A stretch of DNA of 64,000 bases from Allobosea sp. GTDB lineage: Bacteria > Pseudomonadota > Alphaproteobacteria > Rhizobiales > Beijerinckiaceae. The translations under genes were made by a program, and so were the position numbers. The notes below the pieces were generated by a model. The model saw only the letters and a program-made list of their open reading frames with translations. It was not told the DNA's origin and made no database searches. The stretch lies in the NCBI GenBank assembly GCA_024231975.1, contig JAAEQB010000071.1, positions 1 to 64,000 on the forward strand. Reading direction: 5' to 3'. Below are positions 33,591-42,399 of this stretch, one piece after another (position 1 is the first letter of the stretch; each line of letters opens with the position of its first letter).

Positions 33591-34528
33591 CGGGCAGCCT
33601 CGACGACCCCAGGGCGCTGCGGGACGCATTCGGCGCCTTCATGACCGGCGTCACGGTGGTCACGGCCTTTGGGTCGGACGGCAAGCCGCTCGGCTTCACC
33701 GCCAACTCCTTCGCGTCGGTCTCGCTGTCGCCGCCCTTGCTGCTGGTCTGCATCGCCAGGACGTCGCGCAACTACGCCGCGGTCACCGCGGCGTCCGGCT
33801 TCGCGGTCAACGTGCTGGCCGAGGACCAGAAGGACGTCTCGAACACCTTTGCGCGCCCAGTCGAGGATCGCTTCGCCGCGGTCGACTGGCAGAGCGGCCC
33901 CGCCGGCTCGCCGGTCTTCGACGGCGCCGCGGCCTGGTTCGACTGCGCCATGGAACGGGTCGTCGAGGCGGGCGATCATGCCATCCTGCTTGGGCGCGTC
34001 GAGGGCTTCCGCAATAGCGGTCGCAACGGCCTGGGCTATGCGCGCGGCGGCTATTTCGCGGCGGCGCTGGAGGCACAGACGCAAGGATTGGGGCAGGACG
34101 GTTCGGTGGAGGCTGCGGCCGTCGCCGAGCAGGACGGGCGGGTCCTGCTGGTCGAGGACCAAGACGGCCGCTGGGCACTGCCGGGCGTTGCGGTCGCCGA
34201 GGGCAATCCGGCGGAGGTGCTGGCGCAACATCTGACGGAGATCTGCGGCGGTCCGGCCTCCGTCGGCTTCCTGTTCTCGGTCTTCGGCGACCGCAGCAGC
34301 AAGCGCCAGCACATCGTCTACAGGGCCACGATCGAAGCCGGGCCCGAGCCGCGCGGCAGGTTTTTCGCGCCGGACGAACTGCCGGCCGAGCAGCTGAGCT
34401 CGCAACAAACGGCGGACATCCTGCGCCGCTTCGCCGCCGAGCGCAGCCTCGGCAATTTCGGGGTCTATGTCGGCAATGAGAGCGCCGGCCAGGTCCATCC
34501 GCTGTCGCTGGGAGGGTCAGTCCCGTGA
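33587..34528 (+). CDS. Flavin reductase fused to a degenerate Nudix-like domain
   Basis: A 313-residue two-domain protein. Residues 8-165 are a FMN-binding split-barrel flavin reductase (AFGAFMTGVTVVTAFGSDGKP, TANSFASVSLSPPLLLVCI, NVLAEDQKDVSNTFA, HAILLGRVEGF). It supplies reduced flavin to the LLM monooxygenase encoded next. Residues about 180-285 look like a Nudix fold (EQDGRVLLVEDQDGRWALPG, RQHIVYRATIEAGPEPRGRFFAPDEL), but the GX5EX7REUXEEXGU catalytic box is lost (VAVAEGNPAEVLAQHLTEI). That part is probably regulatory or structural. Confidence 0.85.
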   Translation: MTGSLDDPRALRDAFGAFMTGVTVVTAFGSDGKPLGFTANSFASVSLSPPLLLVCIARTSRNYAAVTAASGFAVNVLAEDQKDVSNTFARPVEDRFAAVDWQSGPAGSPVFDGAAAWFDCAMERVVEAGDHAILLGRVEGFRNSGRNGLGYARGGYFAAALEAQTQGLGQDGSVEAAAVAEQDGRVLLVEDQDGRWALPGVAVAEGNPAEVLAQHLTEICGGPASVGFLFSVFGDRSSKRQHIVYRATIEAGPEPRGRFFAPDELPAEQLSSQQTADILRRFAAERSLGNFGVYVGNESAGQVHPLSLGGSVP

Positions 34529-35565
34529 AGTTCTCGCTCTTCGTCCATATGGAGCGTCTGACGCCCGACCAGGACCAGAAGACCCTCTATGAGGAGTTCT
34601 GCAGACTCTGCGAGATCGCCGATCGCGGCGGCATGGTCGCGATCTGGACCGGCGAGCATCACGGGATGGAATTCACCATCGCGCCGAACCCGTTCATCAA
34701 CCTCGCCGATCTGGCGCGGCGCACGAAGAACGTCCGGCTCGGCACCTCGACGGTGATCGCGCCGTTCTGGCATCCGATCAAGCTCGCCGGCGAGGCGGCG
34801 ATGACCGACATCATCTGCGATGGGCGGCTCGATATCGGTATCGCCCGCGGCGCCTACAATTTCGAGTACGAGCGCCTGCTGCCGGGACTCGACGCCTGGA
34901 ATGCCGGCTTGCGCATGCGCGAGCTCATTCCCGCGATCAAGGGGCTGTGGGCCGGCGACTACGCCCATAACGGCCAGTTCTACCAGTTCCCGAAGACGAC
35001 CTCGGCGCCGAAGCCGCTGCAGCAGCCGCATCCGCCGCTCTGGGTCGCCGCGCGCGATCCCAACAGTCACGAATTCGCCGTCGCCAATGGCTGCAACGTC
35101 CAGGTCACCCCGCTCTGGAACGGCGATGCCGAAGTCGAGAGCCTGATCGGAAAGTTCAACGCGGCCTGTTCGGCAGCGCCCCACATGCCGCGTCCGCGGA
35201 TCATGCTGCTGGCGCACACCTATGTCGGCACCGACGAGGCCGACATCGCCCAGGCGGCGCGCGAGATGAGCGTCTACTACAATTACTTCTTCGCCTGGTT
35301 CAAGAACGAGCGCCCGATCAGCCAGGCGCTGATCGCACCGCTGAGCGAGGCGGAGCTGGCCGCCAATCCCGCCGTCTCGCCGCAGGTGATGCGGACGAAC
35401 CTTCCGGTCGGCACGCCGCAGGAGGTCATCGCCCGGCTGAAGTCCTACGAGGCGATGGGCTACGACGAATACTCGCTCTGGATCGACACCGGCATGAGCT
35501 TCGCGCGCAAGAAGGCGTCGCTGGAGCGCTTCATCGCCGATGTCATGCCGGCCTTCGCGGAGTAG
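34525..35565 (+). CDS. LLM-class flavin-dependent monooxygenase
   Basis: A 346-residue bacterial-luciferase-like oxygenase. A GTG at 34525 overlaps the reductase stop, with GGGAGGG upstream. IWTGEHHGMEFTIAPNPFINLADLARRTKNVRLGTSTVIAPFWHPIKLAGEAAMTD, together with CDGRLDIGIARG and PHPPLWVAARDPNSHEFA, is the typical LLM core. It uses reduced FMN or FAD from the partner reductase to oxidise an organic substrate. In pathways with this gene set (for example the pyridine pathway of Arthrobacter, from memory) the LLM enzyme opens an N-heteroaromatic ring. Substrate here unknown. Confidence 0.88.
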   Translation: MKFSLFVHMERLTPDQDQKTLYEEFCRLCEIADRGGMVAIWTGEHHGMEFTIAPNPFINLADLARRTKNVRLGTSTVIAPFWHPIKLAGEAAMTDIICDGRLDIGIARGAYNFEYERLLPGLDAWNAGLRMRELIPAIKGLWAGDYAHNGQFYQFPKTTSAPKPLQQPHPPLWVAARDPNSHEFAVANGCNVQVTPLWNGDAEVESLIGKFNAACSAAPHMPRPRIMLLAHTYVGTDEADIAQAAREMSVYYNYFFAWFKNERPISQALIAPLSEAELAANPAVSPQVMRTNLPVGTPQEVIARLKSYEAMGYDEYSLWIDTGMSFARKKASLERFIADVMPAFAE

Positions 35566-35570
35566 GGGCG

Positions 35571-37043
35571 ATGCGGCGCTTCCAGGCCTATATCGACGGC
35601 GCCTTCGAGGACGGAGCGGCCCGCTTCGAGAGCCTCGATCCGGCGATGGCACAGGCCTGGGCCGAGATGCCCGAGGCGCGCGAGGAGGACGTGAATCGCG
35701 CCGTCGCGGCGGCCGAGCGCGCGCTGCATTCCGGTCCCTGGGCCGCGATGACGGCGACGCAGCGCGGCAAGCTGCTCTATCGCCTCGCCGATCTCGTCGC
35801 GGCCAATGCCCAGCGCCTCGCCGAGATCGAGACCCGCGACACCGGCAAGATCATCCGCGAGACCTCAGCCCAGATCGCCTATGTCGCCGATTATTATCGC
35901 TACTATGCCGGCCTCGCCGACAAGATCGAGGGCGCGACGCTGCCGATCGACAAGCCCGACATGGAGGTCTGGCTCAGGCGTGAGCCGATCGGCATCGTCG
36001 CCGCGATCGTGCCGTGGAACAGCCAGCTCTTCCTCGCTGCGGTGAAGATCGGGCCTGCGCTCGCCGCCGGCTGCACGCTCGTGGTCAAGGCGTCCGAGGA
36101 TGGGCCGGGGCCGCTGCTCGAATTCGCCAGGCTCGTCGACGAAGCCGGCTTCCCGCCGGGTGTCGTCAATGTGCTGACCGGCTTCGGGCCGAGCTGCGGT
36201 GCAGCCCTCGCCGGGCATCCGAAGGTCGCCCATGTCGCCTTCACCGGCGGCCCCTCGACGGCGCGCCATATCGTCAGACAGTCGGCGGAAAACCTTGCCT
36301 CGACCTCGCTCGAGCTTGGCGGCAAGTCGCCCTTCATCGTCTTCGCCGACGCCGATCTCGACAGTGCCGCGAACGCGCAGGTCGCCGGCATCTTCGCTGC
36401 CAGCGGCCAGAGCTGCGTCGCCGGCTCCCGGTTGATCCTCGACCGGCGCGTCAAGGACGAGTTCCTGTCGCGGCTGGCGGCCAAGGCTGCTGCTGCGATG
36501 ATCGGCAGCCCGCTCGACATGGCGACCGAGATCGGCCCGCTCTGCACCTTGCGCCAGCGCGATCATATCGAGCGCACCCTCGCACGCTCGGTCGAGCTGG
36601 GGGCGAGGATCGTCGCGGGCGGCCGCGCCATCGACGGTCCCGGCTTCTTCTTCCAGCCAACCATCGTCGATTGCGACGGCTGCGATACGGCGACGCTGCC
36701 GGCCTTGCGCGACGAGTTCTTCGGGCCGGTGCTCTCGGTCGTGACCTTCGAAGGAGAGGCGGAGGCGATCAGGCTCGCGAACGACTCCGCCTTCGGTCTC
36801 GCCGCGGGTCTGTTCACGCGGGACCTGACCCGCGCCCACCGGATGATCCGGGCGCTGCGCTCCGGCATCGTCTGGGTCAACACCTACCGCGCCGTCTCGC
36901 CGATCGCGCCGTTCGGCGGCACCAAGCTCTCCGGCCATGGCCGCGAGGGCGGGCTCGCCGCCGCGCTCGACTATACGCGCACCAAGACAGTCTGGCTGCG
37001 CACCTCGGACGCGCCCATCCCCGATCCTTTCGTCATGCGGTGA
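35571..37043 (+). CDS. NAD(P)-dependent aldehyde dehydrogenase
   Basis: A 490-residue aldehyde dehydrogenase of full length. VPWNSQLFLAAVKIGPALAAGCTLVVKASE binds the cofactor. FTGGPSTARHI, general base Glu248 in LELGGKSPFIV, catalytic Cys282 in GQSCVAGSR and the DEFFGPVLSV block follow in order. It resembles the betaine/semialdehyde subgroup and would oxidise the aldehyde left after ring opening to a carboxylic acid. It follows the LLM gene by five bases. Confidence 0.9.
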   Translation: MRRFQAYIDGAFEDGAARFESLDPAMAQAWAEMPEAREEDVNRAVAAAERALHSGPWAAMTATQRGKLLYRLADLVAANAQRLAEIETRDTGKIIRETSAQIAYVADYYRYYAGLADKIEGATLPIDKPDMEVWLRREPIGIVAAIVPWNSQLFLAAVKIGPALAAGCTLVVKASEDGPGPLLEFARLVDEAGFPPGVVNVLTGFGPSCGAALAGHPKVAHVAFTGGPSTARHIVRQSAENLASTSLELGGKSPFIVFADADLDSAANAQVAGIFAASGQSCVAGSRLILDRRVKDEFLSRLAAKAAAAMIGSPLDMATEIGPLCTLRQRDHIERTLARSVELGARIVAGGRAIDGPGFFFQPTIVDCDGCDTATLPALRDEFFGPVLSVVTFEGEAEAIRLANDSAFGLAAGLFTRDLTRAHRMIRALRSGIVWVNTYRAVSPIAPFGGTKLSGHGREGGLAAALDYTRTKTVWLRTSDAPIPDPFVMR

Positions 37044-37053
37044 GGGGACGGCG

Positions 37054-37380
37054 ATGTTCTACGAGCTCCGGACCTATCGGCTCAGCAACGGTTCGCTTCC
37101 GGCCTATCTCGATGCGGTCGAGCAGGAAGGCATCGCCATCCAGTCGCGCCATCTCGGTACGCTCGTCGCCTATCTCCACTCCGAGATCGGCCCGCTCAAC
37201 GAGATCGTCCACATCTGGGCCTATGCGAGCCTCGACGAGCGCGAGGCGCGCCGGGCGCGCCTGCAGGCCGATCCGGACTGGCAGGCCTTCCTGCCCAAGA
37301 TCCGCGACCTGATCGTCTCCGGCGACAACAGGATCATGAGGTTGGCGCGGTTCTCGCCGCGCCCGCAGCCACCTGCCTGA
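37054..37380 (+). CDS. NIPSNAP family protein
   Basis: A 108-residue protein starting at the ATG at 37054 (GGGGACGG upstream). MFYELRTYRLSNGSLPAYLDAVEQEG and GPLNEIVHIWAYASLDERE are NIPSNAP-domain blocks (dimeric ferredoxin-like fold). These proteins often accompany catabolic oxygenases; none has a fixed role, though an accessory or small-molecule-binding job is likely. It lies 10 bases after the dehydrogenase. Confidence 0.85.
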   Translation: MFYELRTYRLSNGSLPAYLDAVEQEGIAIQSRHLGTLVAYLHSEIGPLNEIVHIWAYASLDEREARRARLQADPDWQAFLPKIRDLIVSGDNRIMRLARFSPRPQPPA

Positions 37381-37425
37381 GCGCAGGAACACAAGAAGCA
37401 CGACCACAAGAAGAGGGAGAGGGAC

Positions 37426-38433
37426 ATGACGCTCAAGGTATCGCTGGCTGCTCTGGCAGCCGCGCTCGCGCTGGCCTCGCCGGCCCGCGCCGACATCGTT
37501 TTCACCTCATGGGGAGGAACGACGCAGGCCGCGCAGACGGCCGCCTGGATCGGAAAGTTCATCGAGAAGAGCGGCACCAAGGTGCTGCAGGACGGCCCGA
37601 CCGACTACGGCAAGATCAAAGCGATGGTCGAGGCCGGCAAGCCAACTTGGGACGTCGTCGACGTCGAGGGAGACTATGCCGTGCAGGCCGGCGAGAAGGG
37701 GCTGCTGGAAAAGCTCGATTTCAGCATCATCGACAAGTCGAAGCTCGATCCGCGCTTCGTCACCGACTACTCGGTCGGCAGTTTCTATTATTCCTTCGTG
37801 ATCGGCTGCAACAAGGAGGTCGCCAAGACCTGCCCGCAGAACTGGGCCGAGGTCTTCGACACCCAGAAATTCCCCGGCAAGCGCGCCTTCTACAAATGGT
37901 CGGCGCCGGGCGTGATCGAGGCCGCCCTGCTGGCGGACGGCGTCGCGGCCGACAAGCTCTACCCGCTCGATCTCGACCGCGCCTTCAAGAAGCTCGACAC
38001 GATCAAGAAGCACATCGTCTGGTGGACGGGCGGCGCGCAGTCGCAGCAGCTCCTGGCGTCGGGCGAGACGCCGTTCGGCAGCTTCTGGAACGGGCGCATC
38101 ACGGCGATCGAGAAGACCGGCATCAAGGTCGAGGCGTCCTGGGACGGCAACATCACCGCCGCCGACAGCCTGGTCGTGCCCAAGGGCGTGAAGGACAAGA
38201 AGGCGGCGATGGAGTTCATCGCCTTTGCGACCTCGGCGTCGGCGCAGGCCGATTTCGCCGCGAGAACCGGCTACGCCCCAACCAATCTCGGCTCCGCGGC
38301 CCTGATGAGCCCGGACATCGCCAAGACGCTGCCGGACAAGCAGACGGCCAAGCAGATCAATGCCGACATGATCTACTGGGCCAAGAACCGTGATGCCATC
38401 GCCGAGCGCTGGTACGCCTGGCAGTCGAAGTGA
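37426..38433 (+). CDS. ABC importer substrate-binding protein (PotD-like)
   Basis: A 335-residue periplasmic protein with signal peptide LAALAAALALASPARA. The mature start DIVFTSWGGTTQAAQTAAWIGKFIEKSGTKVLQDGPTDYGKIKAM and FVIGCNKEVAKTCPQNWAEVFDTQKFPGKRAF match the PotD/PotF-like cluster of extracellular binding proteins. It delivers a probably cationic or amine-bearing ligand to the permease below. The context suggests it binds the catabolic pathway's growth substrate. Confidence 0.88.
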   Translation: MTLKVSLAALAAALALASPARADIVFTSWGGTTQAAQTAAWIGKFIEKSGTKVLQDGPTDYGKIKAMVEAGKPTWDVVDVEGDYAVQAGEKGLLEKLDFSIIDKSKLDPRFVTDYSVGSFYYSFVIGCNKEVAKTCPQNWAEVFDTQKFPGKRAFYKWSAPGVIEAALLADGVAADKLYPLDLDRAFKKLDTIKKHIVWWTGGAQSQQLLASGETPFGSFWNGRITAIEKTGIKVEASWDGNITAADSLVVPKGVKDKKAAMEFIAFATSASAQADFAARTGYAPTNLGSAALMSPDIAKTLPDKQTAKQINADMIYWAKNRDAIAERWYAWQSK

Positions 38434-38460
38434 CCGCGGCAGCGTGAACGATCAGGGGCG

Positions 38461-39333
38461 ATGAGGCCGCACATGCCGCAAGCAACCGCATTGGCCGGGC
38501 GATTCCACGGGCAGCGCCGAACCGCGCTGCTGCTCGCCCTGCCGGCCCTGTCGCTCCTGATCGTGTTCTTCGCCCTGCCGGTCCTGGCGCTGCTGCTGCG
38601 CAGCGTGCTGGAGCCGGCGCCGGGCTTGAGCAACTATGTCGCCCTGCTCGGCTCCTCGACCTATGCCCGCATCCTCTTCAACACCTTCGCCGTATCGGCG
38701 GTGGTGACCGTGGTGACGCTGCTGATCGGCTTTCCGACCGCCTGGGCGCTGGCGCTGATGCCGCCCAGGTGGTCGCGCCTGGTCTTCGGCGTGCTGTTGC
38801 TGTCGATGTGGACGAACCTGCTGACGCGCACCTATGCCTGGATGGTGCTGCTCCAGCGCACCGGCGTGATCAATCGGACGCTGATCGACCTCGGCATCAT
38901 CGACCAGCCCTTGCCGCTCGTGAACAACCTGACGGGCGTGACCATCGGCATGACCTACATCATGCTGCCCTTCGTCATCCTGCCGCTCTATGGCGTCATC
39001 CGCCGCATCGACCCGGCGATCTTGCAGGCTGCGGCGCTGTGCGGCGCGACCCGCGCCCAGGCCTTCCGGCGCGTGCTCTTGCCGCTTGTCATGCCCGGCA
39101 TCGCCGTGGGCGGGCTCATGGTCTTCGTGATGTCGCTCGGCTATTTCGTCACGCCAGCCCTGCTCGGCGGCACCGCCAACATGATGCTGGCCGAGCTCAT
39201 CGCCCAGTTCGTCCAATCGCTGGTGAACTGGGGCATGGGCGGCGCGGCGGCGCTGGTCCTGCTCAGCGTGACGCTCTCGCTCTATGCCCTCCAGCTCAGG
39301 CTGTTCGGCACATCCGGTCTCGGAGGGCGCTGA
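38461..39333 (+). CDS. ABC importer permease (PotB-like)
   Basis: A 290-residue inner-membrane permease with about six helices. The EAA loop is AAALCGATRAQAFRRVLLPLVMPGI (about residues 195-219), where the ATPase docks. PotB-type opening: ALLLALPALSLLIVFFALPVLALLLRSV. It is 27 bases after the binding protein and partners the next permease. Confidence 0.88.
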   Translation: MRPHMPQATALAGRFHGQRRTALLLALPALSLLIVFFALPVLALLLRSVLEPAPGLSNYVALLGSSTYARILFNTFAVSAVVTVVTLLIGFPTAWALALMPPRWSRLVFGVLLLSMWTNLLTRTYAWMVLLQRTGVINRTLIDLGIIDQPLPLVNNLTGVTIGMTYIMLPFVILPLYGVIRRIDPAILQAAALCGATRAQAFRRVLLPLVMPGIAVGGLMVFVMSLGYFVTPALLGGTANMMLAELIAQFVQSLVNWGMGGAAALVLLSVTLSLYALQLRLFGTSGLGGR

Positions 39334-39334
39334 C

Positions 39335-40138
39335 ATGCTGCTGCACTGGGACAAGCTCGGCTGGTGGCGCTGGGTGCTGCTTGCGGTCACGATCCTGACC
39401 ACGGTCTTCCTGCTCCTGCCCATCCTGTTCATCGCGGCTTTGTCCTTCGGCTCGTCGCAATGGCTGATCTTCCCGCCGCCGTCCTGGACGTTGCGCTGGT
39501 ATGACGAGCTCTTCGCCGATCCGAGCTGGCTCGACGCCGCCTGGACCAGCTTCAGGATCGCCGTCGTCGTGGCAGTGCTCTCGGTGCTGATCGGGACGCT
39601 GGCGTCCTTCGCGCTGGTCCGGGGCCGCTTCCGCGGACGCGAGGCGCTGAAGGCGTTCTTCCTCACCCCGATGATCCTGCCGGTGGTGGTGCTGGCGGTC
39701 GCGCTCTACGCTTTCTACCTGCGCGTCGGCCTCGACGGCACCGTGACGGGATTCGTGCTCGCCCATCTGGTGGTGGCGCTGCCGTTCTCGATCCTGTCAA
39801 TCGGCACGGCGCTCGAAGGCTTCGACAAGTCAATCGAGGACGCCGCTGTGCTCTGCGGCGCGACCCCGCTGGAAGCGGTGCTGCGCGTGACCCTGCCGGC
39901 CATCACCAGCGGGCTGTTTTCCGCCGCGATCTTCTCCTTCCTCGCCTCCTGGGACGAGGTCGTGCTCGCGATCTTCATGGCAAGCCCGTCGCTCCAGACC
40001 CTGCCGGTCAAGATCTGGGGCACGCTGCGCCAGGACCTCACCCCTGTCGTTGCCGCCGTCTCGACCCTGCTGATCGCATTGACCCTGGTCCTCATGCTGC
40101 TCGTCAGCCTTGCGCGAAGGTTCGCCAAATCCTCATGA
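39335..40138 (+). CDS. ABC importer permease (PotC-like)
   Basis: A 267-residue permease from the ATG at 39335, right after the previous stop. LFIAALSFGSSQWLIFPPPSWTLRWYDELFADPSW is the PotC-type first periplasmic loop. The EAA loop is AAVLCGATPLEAVLRVTLPAITSGL. About six helices. It overlaps the ATPase gene by 4 bases. Confidence 0.88.
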   Translation: MLLHWDKLGWWRWVLLAVTILTTVFLLLPILFIAALSFGSSQWLIFPPPSWTLRWYDELFADPSWLDAAWTSFRIAVVVAVLSVLIGTLASFALVRGRFRGREALKAFFLTPMILPVVVLAVALYAFYLRVGLDGTVTGFVLAHLVVALPFSILSIGTALEGFDKSIEDAAVLCGATPLEAVLRVTLPAITSGLFSAAIFSFLASWDEVVLAIFMASPSLQTLPVKIWGTLRQDLTPVVAAVSTLLIALTLVLMLLVSLARRFAKSS

Positions 40139-41229
40139 CGCCCTTTCTCGAAATCGCCGGCCTCAGCCGGCACTTCGGCTCGTTCGTCGCGGTCCGGGAC
40201 GTGAACCTCGAGATCCGCAAGGGCGAGTTCATGACCTTTCTCGGCCCCTCCGGCTCGGGCAAGAGTACGACGCTCTACGCGCTGGCGGGGCTCGATACGC
40301 CGACCAGCGGTGACATCAGGATCGACGGACAATCGATCCTCGACGTGCCGCCGCATCGGCGCAATATCGGCATGGTCTTCCAACGCTACACGCTGTTCCC
40401 GCATCTGACCGTCGCCGAGAATGTCGGGTTTCCGCTCAGCGTGCGGCGCCGGCCGGTGGCCGAGATCGCGGCGAAGGTGGCGCGCATGCTCGAGCTGGTC
40501 AGGCTGCAGGATTTCGCCCATCGCAAGCCGGGGCAGCTGTCCGGTGGCCAGCAGCAGCGCGTCGCGCTCGCCCGCGCGCTGGTCTACGAGCCACCGGTCC
40601 TGCTCATGGACGAGCCGCTGGCGGCGCTCGACAAGAAGCTGCGCGAGGAGATCCAGTTCGAAATCCGCCGGATCCATCGCGAGACCGGCGTCACCATCCT
40701 CTATGTCACCCATGACCAGGAGGAGGCGCTGCGGCTCTCCGACCGCATCGCCGTCTTCTCCAAGGGTGTGATCGACCAGATCGGCACCGGCACGGAGCTC
40801 TACGAAAACCCCGCCACCCGCTTCGTCGCCGAGTTCATCGGCGACAGCGATTTCCTGCCTTGCGAGATACTTGCCGCGCGCGACGGCCTGGCGAGCATCG
40901 GCTTCAGCGGTGGTCTCGCCATCGACGGTGTCCCGCTCCACGGCAACCCCGCAGCCGGCAAGGCCGAGCTGATGCTGCGGCCCGAGCGCATCGGCCTGTC
41001 GCGTACGATGCCGGCATCAGGGCCCGCCTTGCCCGCGGTCATCGGCGATCTGACTTTCCTCGGCAGCCATCTCCAGGTCGCGGCTGCGACGGCGGACGGG
41101 CGGGCCTTGTCGATCCGCCTGCCCTTCGGCCATGAAACGATCGGTTCGCTTACCCGCGGCGACGATGTCTGGTTCAGCTTCAGGCCGGCAGACGCGCGCG
41201 TCTTCTGCGGCGCGCAAGGTGGTTGCTGA
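40135..41229 (+). CDS. ABC importer ATPase (PotA-like)
   Basis: A 364-residue ATPase. Walker A GPSGSGKST (about 39-47), Q-loop MVFQRYTLFPHL, signature LSGGQQQRVALARAL, Walker B VLLMDEPLAALDKKL and the switch His in YVTHDQEEA are intact. A C-terminal TOBE domain follows (LMLRPERIGL). It powers the PotBC-like permease and is the last gene of the GntR cluster. The 209 bases after it hold no gene. Confidence 0.9.
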   Translation: MTPFLEIAGLSRHFGSFVAVRDVNLEIRKGEFMTFLGPSGSGKSTTLYALAGLDTPTSGDIRIDGQSILDVPPHRRNIGMVFQRYTLFPHLTVAENVGFPLSVRRRPVAEIAAKVARMLELVRLQDFAHRKPGQLSGGQQQRVALARALVYEPPVLLMDEPLAALDKKLREEIQFEIRRIHRETGVTILYVTHDQEEALRLSDRIAVFSKGVIDQIGTGTELYENPATRFVAEFIGDSDFLPCEILAARDGLASIGFSGGLAIDGVPLHGNPAAGKAELMLRPERIGLSRTMPASGPALPAVIGDLTFLGSHLQVAAATADGRALSIRLPFGHETIGSLTRGDDVWFSFRPADARVFCGAQGGC

Positions 41230-41438
41230 TCAGAGCATCGCTCCGGGTCCCAGCCGCTATTGCGCCGAGATCCGCCCTCGACGTTTGTATGTCGGCTTTC
41301 CGGTGAGCGGGCAGTGTCGGCTCTTGTGGCGCACGGTGGAAGGCAGACCGTTCCAAGAAAAGGTGGTGATTTGAGCGGTTGTTGGTGCGACCACGACCGA
41401 GTTCATGCCGCACCTATTTCACGCACTGTACGCGCCAA

Positions 41439-42398
41439 CTATAGGTCGAGGACGAGGCGCTGGGAGGCAGCGCGCGACACGCAGATGCAGATTCGGTCGC
41501 CCGCCGCATGTTCCTGCTCGGTCATGTAGCTGTCGCGATGGTCCGGAAGGCCATCGAGCACGCGCGTGATGCAGGTTCCGCAAATGCCCTGTTCGCATGA
41601 CATTTCGGGCTCGATGCCGTGACGCCGAAGTGCTTCGGCGATCGTTTCGCCGGCTCCGACCTCGATCACTCCCGGGCGTGAAGCCAGCACCAGTTCGAAA
41701 TCCCGCTCGCCCGCAGCTGCCGAGGTCATGGCGGCGCCGAAATGCTCGCAGTGAACGACCGTGCCGGGCCAACCCAGCTCGGATGCGATGGACTGCGCGG
41801 CCGTAATGAAGGCCGGCGGACCACAGAGATAGACGTGCGTCCCACTCTCGAAGGTCGCCAGCCGCTGGCGCAGCGCACCGGCGGTGTCTTCGCCCGACAG
41901 TCCGTAAAGAAGCGCGATCTCGCCCTTGGACGCCAGTGCGGACAACGTCCCGGCGAAGGCGGCATGCTCCGGCGAACGGGCGAAATAGTGCAGCGCGAAC
42001 CGGGTATGTCCGGCGGCGAGATGGCGCGCCATCGATAGTAGCGGCGTGATGCCGATGCCGCCGGCGAAGAGCAGATGCCGCGTCGCCACCGCCACGAGCG
42101 GGAAATTGTCGCGCGGCGGGCCGATCTCGATGACGCTGCCCTCGGGCAGGTCATGCATCGCTGCCGAGCCGCCGCGCGATGCCTCCTCGCGTTTGACCGC
42201 GATGGTGTAGCGATGCGCCGGTCCCGGCCCGTCGCAAAGAGAATATTGCCGCGTCAGGCCCGGCGCGACGAAGACATCGATGTGCGCCCCAGGCAGGATC
42301 GGCGGCAACATGCGACCATCCAGCGGCTCCAACGTGAAGCCGGCGATGTCGATGGCCTCCCGTCGGATGCTGCTGACGCGGACTGGAATGCGGCTCAT
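41439..42398 (-). CDS. VanB-like oxygenase reductase (FMN, NAD, [2Fe-2S])
   Basis: A 319-residue phthalate-dioxygenase-reductase type protein. The order is FMN-binding barrel (RQYSLCDGP), NAD domain (LLFAGGIGITPLLSMARHL, YLCGPPAFI) and a C-terminal plant-type [2Fe-2S] ferredoxin with CEQGICGTC and a distal Cys. It passes electrons from NADH to the Rieske oxygenase whose stop overlaps the region of its start (42398-42400). The pair matches vanillate demethylase subunits, but many related O-demethylases exist. Confidence 0.9.
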   Translation of the reverse strand: MSRIPVRVSSIRREAIDIAGFTLEPLDGRMLPPILPGAHIDVFVAPGLTRQYSLCDGPGPAHRYTIAVKREEASRGGSAAMHDLPEGSVIEIGPPRDNFPLVAVATRHLLFAGGIGITPLLSMARHLAAGHTRFALHYFARSPEHAAFAGTLSALASKGEIALLYGLSGEDTAGALRQRLATFESGTHVYLCGPPAFITAAQSIASELGWPGTVVHCEHFGAAMTSAAAGERDFELVLASRPGVIEVGAGETIAEALRRHGIEPEMSCEQGICGTCITRVLDGLPDHRDSYMTEQEHAAGDRICICVSRAASQRLVLDL

Positions 42399-42399
42399 G

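Noticed and set aside
41230..41438. Possible small gene after the PotA-like ATPase
   Set aside because: Frames on both strands are short, without family resemblance or ribosome site.
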